Below are positions 7,273 through 13,049 of a stretch of 19,965 nucleotides of DNA, in pieces. Below the pieces are notes generated by a model. The model searched no databases and had not been told where the DNA came from. It worked only from the letters and a program-made list of their open reading frames with translations. The stretch is from assembly GCF_035938995.1 (NCBI RefSeq), contig NZ_DASZGI010000193.1, positions 1 through 19,965 on the forward strand, written 5' to 3'. This stretch comes from DASZGI01 sp035938995. Lineage in GTDB: Bacteria > Actinomycetota > Actinomycetes > Streptomycetales > Catenulisporaceae. Position numbers and translations under genes: made by a program. Position 1 is the first letter of the stretch. Each line of letters starts with the position of its first letter.

Positions 7273-8400
7273 TTAGTCCGAGAGGTGGCGTTTTCCCGCC
7301 GCGGGCCGCACGTGCGAGGCGACGAGGGCGATCGTGCCGCCGAGCAGCGTGCCCAGCAGCCGCGCGCCGGCCATCTGGTGGGCGCTTTGGCCCAGAAGGT
7401 CGAGCAGCAGCACCACGAAGCCGGTGAGGAACGTGGTGAACAGGAAGTAGTTCGCGGGAAAGACCGTGTACGCGAGCGTGACAGCAACGGCCGCACCGAT
7501 GAGCAGGGGCGCGGTGCCCAGCGCGGCGAACGCGGCGAGCAGAATGCCGAGCACCACACCGAGCGCGGTGCCGCCGATCCGGTCGAGGCCGCGTCGCACC
7601 GTGATCACATGGTCGGACTTGAGCACCACGAGCGCGGTCAGCGCGGCCCAGTACGGATGCGGGAGGCCGAGGAGCAGCGCGGCGAGTTGCGCGACAACCG
7701 CGGCTGCGGCCATGCGCACTGCGTGGCGGCCCTGTTCGGTGCGCACGCCGAGGTGTGCGCGGACCGTGCCGACGAGGTGGCGGACGAATACGCGCGGCGT
7801 TCGGTGCGGGGGCCGCGCGGGCGCTTCGTCGGTTTGGGTACCGGTCGCCGCCCCGATGGCTGCGGGCGCAGCGATGAGGGACGCGAGCGCCGCCTGGAAG
7901 AGGCCGCCGGCTAGGACGAAGCCCGCGCGCACGGCGGCGTGGCTCGGGGGTTCGGGCAGCACGGTGGCCATCAGGAGGGCGAGCGGCCACTGGAGCGCGG
8001 CGACGGCGACGCGGTCGCTGAATGCGGTGACGATCCCGGCGACGTAGGCGAACAGGGCGATGACCGGGACCAGCAGCACCGGCTCCGCTGCGGCGAGTGC
8101 CCCGATGAACGCGGCGACGGCCATGCCGACGGCGGCGAGGAAGGCGGTCGCGGCGCTTCGGCGCCCGGCGCGGTGGCCGAAGATGGCGGCGCATCCGGCA
8201 GGCAGGGCGCCGAGGGCGGCGAAGGTGCCGTGAGCGAGGTTGTCGGTGGCGGCGCCGAGCGCGAGCGGGACGATGACACCGACACCGTGCAGCACGCCGC
8301 GGACCGGGATGAGGCTGGACCGCGGGATCTGGGCGACCCGGCGTGGGGACCTGAGCTCCCGGACGGTCTCGCTGTACGTGGACGTGCTGTATGTGGACAC
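7273..8400 (-). CDS. FUSC-family (aromatic acid exporter-like) membrane protein
   Basis: The 375-residue integral membrane protein has about six hydrophobic segments in residues 35-185. A charged loop (about 188-228) follows, and then a second hydrophobic block (about 228-360) containing YWAALTALVVLKSDHVITVRRGLDRIGGTALGVVLG-like sequence near 255-290. That pattern, an aromatic-start helix followed by R-x-x-D-R-x-x-G-T-x-x-G, is the FUSC signature seen in aromatic carboxylate efflux and fusaric-acid-resistance proteins. Start: GTG at 8398-8400, chosen because GGGGGAG lies just upstream on the minus strand. It is divergent from a LysR-type gene, a common arrangement for a regulator and its efflux target. 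The actual substrate is unknown. Confidence 0.82.
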   Translation of the reverse strand: MSTYSTSTYSETVRELRSPRRVAQIPRSSLIPVRGVLHGVGVIVPLALGAATDNLAHGTFAALGALPAGCAAIFGHRAGRRSAATAFLAAVGMAVAAFIGALAAAEPVLLVPVIALFAYVAGIVTAFSDRVAVAALQWPLALLMATVLPEPPSHAAVRAGFVLAGGLFQAALASLIAAPAAIGAATGTQTDEAPARPPHRTPRVFVRHLVGTVRAHLGVRTEQGRHAVRMAAAAVVAQLAALLLGLPHPYWAALTALVVLKSDHVITVRRGLDRIGGTALGVVLGILLAAFAALGTAPLLIGAAVAVTLAYTVFPANYFLFTTFLTGFVVLLLDLLGQSAHQMAGARLLGTLLGGTIALVASHVRPAAGKRHLSD

Positions 8401-8531
8401 GGCGTCTGCTCCCCCAAGGCCCGCGACAGCGGCGCGGCCCGTCTTGGGCCGACACGCTTAAGCGCGGATGCGGATGGTGACACGCCGTCGGGCCGTCCCC
8501 GCCGCGTCCGAGTGGACGCGGTCGAGGCTTT

Positions 8532-8561
8532 TCCATAGTGCGCCACGCAGTCTTCATGCGT
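8532..8561. promoter_or_regulatory. Divergent FUSC/LysR control region with interrupted palindrome
   Basis: The 215-bp divergent gap holds ACGCA-N7-TGCGT (8545-8561), a 17-bp interrupted dyad of the size LysR-type regulators bind. TATGGA on the minus strand (8532-8537) lies directly beside it and could be the FUSC -10 box. No proper -35 was found, so this is a candidate only. Confidence 0.35.
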
Positions 8562-8615
8562 CCAATAACCAGTACTCACTGTTCCGATGCGCGGCAGGCA
8601 TGAAAGAATCCAGGT

Positions 8616-9530
8616 GTGCAGATCGAGGAATTGCGCTGGTTCTCAGTGCTGTGCGAGACCCGGCACGTCGGGCGTGCCGCCGAGGAGCTGGGCCTGTCGC
8701 AGCCGGGGCTTTCGCGCGCGCTGGCCCGCCTGGAGCAGGAGCTGGGCGCGCCGCTGTTCGACCGCCGGGGCCGCGTGCTCGAGCTCAACCGCTACGGCGC
8801 TGCGTTCCTCACCCACGTGCGCCGGGTGCTCGGTGAGGTGGAAGCGGGGCGGCGGGCGGTGGCGGATCTGGCCAGTCCTGAATCGGGCACCGTGGCGATG
8901 GGGTTCCTGCACACCGTCGGGACGTGGCTGGTGCCGCGGCTGCTGATCTCGTTCCGCTCCCAGTACCCCGGCGTGCGGTTCCAGCTGATCCAGGGCGGCT
9001 CGGCGGCGATCACGGCGGCGCTCGAAGCCGGTGACGTGGACCTGGTGATCACGTCGCCGAAGCCGCCCGGTGCGGCGGGTCCGGCGGCGAAGCTGGCGTG
9101 GCGGCCGCTGCGGCGCGAGCGGCTGTACCTCACCGTCCCGGTCGGCCACCGCTTCGCCGAGCGGCGGCGGGTGCGCTTGGCCGAGGCGGCGGCGGAGACG
9201 TTCGTGGCGAACAAGCCGGGCACCGGGCTGCGCGAATCCAGCGAGGAGCTGTGGCGGGAGGCCGGGATCTCGCCGAAGGTCGCGTTCGAGGGCGACGACG
9301 TGGCGACGCTGCGCGGCATGGTCGCGGTCGGCCTCGGCGTCGCGGTGCTCCCGCGCGCCCGCACCTACGACGGCGGCGTGGACCAGAGCGGCGATCCGTG
9401 GCTCCGCTACATCCCGCTGGCCGGCACCGGCGGCTCCCGCGTCCTGGGGCTGGTCTGGCGCGAGGACCGCTGGGCGTCTCCGGCGGTGACGGCCTTCCGC
9501 GAATCGGTCCTCGCGTTAGGGCGTGCTTAA
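8616..9530 (+). CDS. LysR-family transcriptional regulator
   Basis: The 304-residue protein has the standard LysR layout. An N-terminal winged helix-turn-helix (residues 1-60) carries the sequence HVGRAAEELGLSQPGLSRAL and a LEQELGAPLF turn. A linker helix follows, then a periplasmic-binding-protein-like effector domain (about 90-300). It probably controls the divergent FUSC gene and itself through the shared 215-bp region. The GTG start fits the family N-terminus, and no strong Shine-Dalgarno is present. AAGAAT (8604-8609) ends 6 nt before GTG, so the message may be leaderless. The last residues (Gly-Arg-Ala) and the TAA stop are encoded inside the left end of the repeat element that begins at 9517, so the C-terminus has been set by an insertion. 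Confidence 0.93.
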   Translation: MQIEELRWFSVLCETRHVGRAAEELGLSQPGLSRALARLEQELGAPLFDRRGRVLELNRYGAAFLTHVRRVLGEVEAGRRAVADLASPESGTVAMGFLHTVGTWLVPRLLISFRSQYPGVRFQLIQGGSAAITAALEAGDVDLVITSPKPPGAAGPAAKLAWRPLRRERLYLTVPVGHRFAERRRVRLAEAAAETFVANKPGTGLRESSEELWREAGISPKVAFEGDDVATLRGMVAVGLGVAVLPRARTYDGGVDQSGDPWLRYIPLAGTGGSRVLGLVWREDRWASPAVTAFRESVLALGRA

Positions 9531-9683
9531 GAAGGATCGCCGGGCCCGCGGCGCCTGCCACGCACGCTCGCTGCGTTGGCGAAGCACCCACATATTCCCG
9601 ATATGAGGGAGCTTCGCCGCCTTGCGAATCGCACGCGTCAGACGCCGCGGGCTTATCCGACGCTCCTTCTTAAACACGCCCTA
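9517..9683. mobile_element. MITE-like palindromic element, copy A (complete)
   Basis: Terminal inverted repeats GGGCGTGCTTAAGAAGGA (9519-9536) and its near-complement (9664-9681) match at 17 of 18 positions. They are flanked by TA on both sides (TTAG on the left, CTAG on the right). The body continues as complementary arms and folds on an inner hairpin, GGCGAAGC (9578-9585) with GCTTCGCC (9611-9618) and CATAT/ATATG inside. No transposase is encoded. The TA or YTAR target fits mobilisation by an IS630- or IS5-type transposase in trans, which is inference. It lies between the convergent lysR and sir2 genes and can act as their terminator. Confidence 0.75.
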
Positions 9684-9717
9684 GGCCCTGAGCTGCCCTG
9701 ATCTCACGCAGGACGGC

Positions 9718-10509
9718 TCACGCCTCCGTCAACAGCGCGACGATCCGCGGCAGCGCCCGTGAGATCGGCTCGCGGATCACCTCGGTGGCCAGGTCGTCGT
9801 ACGGGGTCGGCTCGTTGTTGACGATCACCAGGTCGGCGCCCGATTCGGCGGCGACCTCGCAGAGCCCTGCCGCCGGGTGCACCTGTAGCGAGCTTCCGAC
9901 GGCCAGGAAGACCTCACAGACCTGCGCCGCTGCCGCGGCCGCTCCGAGCACTTCCGGATCGAGCGCCTGCCCGAACATGATCGTCGCGGATTTGAGGATG
10001 CCGCCGCAGGCGCGGCAGGCCGGGTCCGGCTCGCCCGCGGCCACCCGGTCCAGCGCCTCGCGCATCGTGGAGCGGGCCGCGCAGCCGACGCATTCGACCT
10101 CGAACATGTTGCCGTGCAGCTCGAGCACCTTGCGCGGGGTCGAGCCGGCCTTCTGGTGCAGGCGGTCGATGTTCTGGGTCAGGATCCGCACCGAGCGTCC
10201 CGAGCGCTCCAGGTCCACCAGCGCCCGGTGCCCAGCGTTCGGCTCGGCGCCCCAGGCCGGATTGTCCCGGCGGGCGATCCATGAGCGCTCACGCAGCTTC
10301 GGGTCGGCCACGTAGTCCTGGTAGGTCGACGTCAGCTCGGCGATCGGGTTCGCGGTCCAGGTGCCCTGCGGGCCGCGGAAGTCCGGGATTCCCGAGTCGG
10401 TCGAGATCCCGGCGCCGGTGAGCACCGCGACAGGGCCGCGCCGCCGATACCACTCCGGCATGCGCGCTCCGGGTTCGCCGGCCACGTGTTCCTCCCACCC
10501 GTCAACCAC
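9718..10509 (-). CDS. NAD-dependent protein deacylase, Sir2 family
   Basis: Sirtuins remove acetyl or other acyl groups from protein lysines using NAD+. The 263-residue protein shows the NAD-binding GAGISTDSGIPDFRG (32-46), TQNID (111-115), the catalytic His132 in LELHGN, a zinc site of Cys140-x2-Cys143 and Cys165-x2-Cys168, GSSLQV (205-210) and NNEPTP (231-236). The GTG start at 10507-10509 is supported by GGGAG six to seven nt upstream. An internal ATG at 10461 would remove only a non-conserved 16-residue leader. Upstream on the same strand is an lrp-type gene, 80 bp away, with a small palindromic element between them, so any readthrough from lrp may be attenuated. It converges with lysR. 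Confidence 0.94.
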   Translation of the reverse strand: MVDGWEEHVAGEPGARMPEWYRRRGPVAVLTGAGISTDSGIPDFRGPQGTWTANPIAELTSTYQDYVADPKLRERSWIARRDNPAWGAEPNAGHRALVDLERSGRSVRILTQNIDRLHQKAGSTPRKVLELHGNMFEVECVGCAARSTMREALDRVAAGEPDPACRACGGILKSATIMFGQALDPEVLGAAAAAAQVCEVFLAVGSSLQVHPAAGLCEVAAESGADLVIVNNEPTPYDDLATEVIREPISRALPRIVALLTEA

Positions 10510-10533
10510 TTGCTTCTCCCGTGCCGACCCGCC

Positions 10534-10592
10534 TAGGGCGTGGTTAAGGAGGAGCGTCGGATAAGCCCGCGACGCTCCTTAAACAGGCTCTA
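10534..10592. mobile_element. MITE-like palindromic element, copy B (internally deleted)
   Basis: The first 41 bases match the inverted right end of copy A at 38 positions. The element then closes at once with GACGCTCCTTAA and ends GGCTCTAG, so 55 bp lie between two TA dinucleotides (both in CTAG). It folds as a hairpin with GGAGCGTC against GACGCTCC. It lies between lrp and sir2 on the minus strand. The lrp stop codon (10590-10592) spans the element junction, and the sir2 ribosome-binding site is about 15 bp away. Confidence 0.7.
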
Positions 10593-11045
10593 GTCTCCCA
10601 CCTTCGGCAGGTCGGGCAGGCGGCCGTCGAAGGCCGTGGACAGCACGATCGTGGTGCGGGTGGAGACGTTCGCGGCGGAACGGATGCGCCCGAGCAGTCC
10701 CTCGAGCGCGCTCGGGGTGGCGACGTGGACCCTCAGGATGTAGTTCTCCTCGCCCGCGACGGAATGGCAGGACTCGATCTCGGTCAGTGGCGCGAGACGC
10801 TCGGGCACGTCGTCGGGCGCGGCCGGGTCGAACGGCTTGACCGAGATGAACGCGGTCAGCGGCAGGCCTATCGCGTCCGGGTCGACGACCGCGCGGTAGC
10901 CCTTGATCACTCCGCGCTGCTCGAGCCTGCGCACCCGCTGGTGTGCGGCCGAGGTGGAAAGGCCGGTCGCCTTGCCGAGGTCCGTGTAGCTCATCCGCCC
11001 GTCTTCGAGCAGAAGCCGCACAATCTGCCGATCGATCTCCTCCAT
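10590..11045 (-). CDS. Lrp/AsnC-family transcriptional regulator
   Basis: The 151-residue regulator has an N-terminal helix-turn-helix (about 2-48; MSYTDLGKATGLSTSAAHQRVRRLE) and a C-terminal RAM ligand-binding and oligomerisation domain (about 62-140). Members typically sense amino acids or related metabolites and often repress themselves. The ATG at 11043-11045 is followed directly by GAGGAGAT. A TAAGTT hexamer ends 6 nt upstream of the ATG, leaving no room for a leader, so a leaderless mRNA is likely. A CAAAC-N6-GTTTG dyad covers that hexamer. The gene is divergent from hsp90 and upstream of sir2, which might be a downstream operon member. Confidence 0.92.
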   Translation of the reverse strand: MEEIDRQIVRLLLEDGRMSYTDLGKATGLSTSAAHQRVRRLEQRGVIKGYRAVVDPDAIGLPLTAFISVKPFDPAAPDDVPERLAPLTEIESCHSVAGEENYILRVHVATPSALEGLLGRIRSAANVSTRTTIVLSTAFDGRLPDLPKVGD

Positions 11046-11049
11046 CCCT

Positions 11050-11065
11050 CAAACTTAACGGTTTG
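11050..11065. promoter_or_regulatory. lrp -10 box overlapped by a dyad (possible autoregulatory operator)
   Basis: CAAAC-TTAACG-GTTTG is a 16-bp dyad. It contains the minus-strand hexamer TAAGTT (11052-11057), which ends 6 nt before the lrp ATG, the spacing expected when transcription begins at the A of ATG. A bound Lrp-type repressor here would block its own promoter. No -35 match was found. Confidence 0.4.
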
Positions 11066-11190
11066 TGCTGGCCGAGACCCACTTTTCGACGAGCGGACAG
11101 GCGTACCGACGCAAACCCGTAATGTCGCGCCCGGCCAGGTCGCGGGTCCGTGGCAAGGCCAAACGTCAGCGGGATGTCGGGCCGCTCCCC

Positions 11191-11196
11191 TACGAT
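11191..11196 (+). promoter_or_regulatory. Candidate -10 box of hsp90 (leaderless start)
   Basis: TACGAT ends 7 nt before the ATG at 11204, so transcription would begin at or next to the start codon. There is no Shine-Dalgarno sequence in front of this ATG. No -35 match and no HspR/HAIR or CIRCE operator is visible. Confidence 0.4.
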
Positions 11197-11203
11197 CAGC
11201 CGC

Positions 11204-13045
11204 ATGTCCGATGAGGAATCAGCCGACGACATGGACAACGGGGCGCACGCGTTCCAGGTCGACCTGCGGGGTCTGGTCGATCTGCTCTCGCACCACCTGT
11301 ACTCCTCGCCGCGCATCTACGTCCGCGAACTGCTCCAGAACGCGGTGGACGCGGTCACCGCGCGCCACGCACTCGACCCCGCGGCCCCGGGCCGGATCCG
11401 CCTGCGCGCGGACGGGGGCTCGGTGTGCATCGAGGACGCCGGCATCGGCCTGACCGAAGCCGACGTGCACCGGTTCCTGGCCACCATCGGCCGGTCCTCC
11501 AAGCGCGACGACCTGGCCGGGGCGCGGCGCGAGTTCCTCGGCCAGTTCGGCATCGGCCTGCTGGCCTGCTTCACCGTGGCGGACACCATCCGGGTCGTCA
11601 CCCGGTCGGCCGCCGACCCTGATGCCGGACCGGTCGAGTGGCTGGCCGGCTCGGACGGCCGCTACACGATCCGCGCGCTGCCCGCCTCCGCGCGCGAGAC
11701 GCCCGGCACGACCGTCGAGCTGACCCCGCGCCCGGGGGCGGAGCGCTGGTTCGCCCCGGACCGGGTGGTGCAGCTGGCCCGCGAGTTCGGCTCGCTGCTG
11801 CCGTACGAGGTCGTCGTCGAGAGCGACGGGCACTCGGTGCGCGTCACCGACAGCCCGGCGGTGTGGGACCGCCCGTTCGGCTCCCCGGCCGCGCGGCGCC
11901 TGGCGCTGTTCGAGTACGGCGAGCGCACGCTCGGCTTCCCGGCGCTGGACGTCATCGAGCTCGACGTCCCGGTCGCCGGGGTGCGCGGCGTCGCCTACGT
12001 GCTGCCGTCCGCGGCCAATCCGACCGAGGCCGGCCGCCACCGGGTGCACCTGAAGGGCATGCTGCTCTCCGACGCGACGAGCGGGCTGCTGCCCGAGTGG
12101 GCGTTCTTCGTGCGCTGCGTCATCGACACCGACACGCTGCGGCCGACCGCCTCGCGTGAGGGCCTGTACGAGGACGAGACGCTGTCGGCGGTGCGCGAGG
12201 CGCTGGGCCGGCGGATCCGGGACTGGCTCACCACCCTGGCCGCCGAGGACCCCGCCCGGCTGGGCGCGTTCCTCGCCGTGCACACGCTCGGGGTCAAGGC
12301 GCTGGCCCGGCACGACCGCGAGCTGCTGCGGATCATGCTGCCGTTCCTGGAGTTCGAGACTACGGACGGGCGGGTTCCGCTGACCGAGTTCGCGCGCAAC
12401 CACCCCACCCTGCACCTGGCCCGCACGGTCGACGAGTTCCGGCAGGTGGCGCCGATCGCCGCGGCGCAGGGCATCGGGGTGGTCAACGGCGGCTACACCT
12501 ACGACGCCGAACTGGTCGAGCAGCTGCCCCAGGTGATCCCGGGGACGGTGGTCGGCGAACTCGGCGCGGACGTGGTCACGGCGCACCTGGACCTGGTGGA
12601 CCCGGCCGAGGAGCTCACCCTGGCCGGGTTCCTGTCCGCCGCCCGCGCCACCCTCGACCCGCTGGACTGCGACGTGGTGCTGCGCGCCTTCGCGCCCGTG
12701 TCGGTCCCGGCGCTTCACCTGGACAACCGCGAGGCGCGGCACGAGCGCGCCCGCGCGCAGACCGAGGCGGCGGCCGACGAGCTGTGGGCTGAGATCCTCG
12801 GCGCGCTCAAGTCCTCCGCGCCGCGGGCGCAGCTGGTGCTCAACCACCACAGCCCGGTCGTCCGGCGGCTGACCGGGATCAACGACCGCGCGCTGCTGAC
12901 CACGGCCGTCGAGGCGCTCTATGGTCAGGCGTTGCTGATGACGCATCGGCCGCTGCGCCCGGCCGATACCGCCTTGCTGAACCGGGCGTTCGGCGACTTG
13001 TTGTCGTGGGCGTCGATGGCGGTCAAGTCGGGGGACGAGGTCTGA
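11204..13045 (+). CDS. Hsp90-family (HtpG-like) chaperone ATPase
   Basis: A 613-residue protein of the GHKL ATPase class, close to HtpG in length. The N-domain has RELLQNAVDA with catalytic Glu42 and Asn46, DAGIG (78-82), FGIGLLACF (115-123) and GTTVEL (168-173). The middle domain has RCVIDTDTLRPTASRE, with Arg318 at the place of the catalytic arginine of HtpG. The C-domain (about 500-605) retains the LVLNHHSPVVRRL and ALYGQALLMTHRPL pattern used for dimerisation. So it is a complete, probably active Hsp90, though divergent from classical HtpG. The start was placed at 11204 because the upstream in-frame ATG at 11150 adds non-conserved residues and TACGAT lies just ahead of 11204. The stop is 4 bp before the ATG of a large TPR-like protein, so the two are one operon. 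The last residues are GDEV. Confidence 0.9.
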   Translation: MSDEESADDMDNGAHAFQVDLRGLVDLLSHHLYSSPRIYVRELLQNAVDAVTARHALDPAAPGRIRLRADGGSVCIEDAGIGLTEADVHRFLATIGRSSKRDDLAGARREFLGQFGIGLLACFTVADTIRVVTRSAADPDAGPVEWLAGSDGRYTIRALPASARETPGTTVELTPRPGAERWFAPDRVVQLAREFGSLLPYEVVVESDGHSVRVTDSPAVWDRPFGSPAARRLALFEYGERTLGFPALDVIELDVPVAGVRGVAYVLPSAANPTEAGRHRVHLKGMLLSDATSGLLPEWAFFVRCVIDTDTLRPTASREGLYEDETLSAVREALGRRIRDWLTTLAAEDPARLGAFLAVHTLGVKALARHDRELLRIMLPFLEFETTDGRVPLTEFARNHPTLHLARTVDEFRQVAPIAAAQGIGVVNGGYTYDAELVEQLPQVIPGTVVGELGADVVTAHLDLVDPAEELTLAGFLSAARATLDPLDCDVVLRAFAPVSVPALHLDNREARHERARAQTEAAADELWAEILGALKSSAPRAQLVLNHHSPVVRRLTGINDRALLTTAVEALYGQALLMTHRPLRPADTALLNRAFGDLLSWASMAVKSGDEV

Positions 13046-13049
13046 CCGG

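Noticed and set aside
11150..11203. Longer hsp90 start at 11150
   Set aside because: The extra 18 residues are not Hsp90-like, and a -10-like TACGAT inside them points to 11204.
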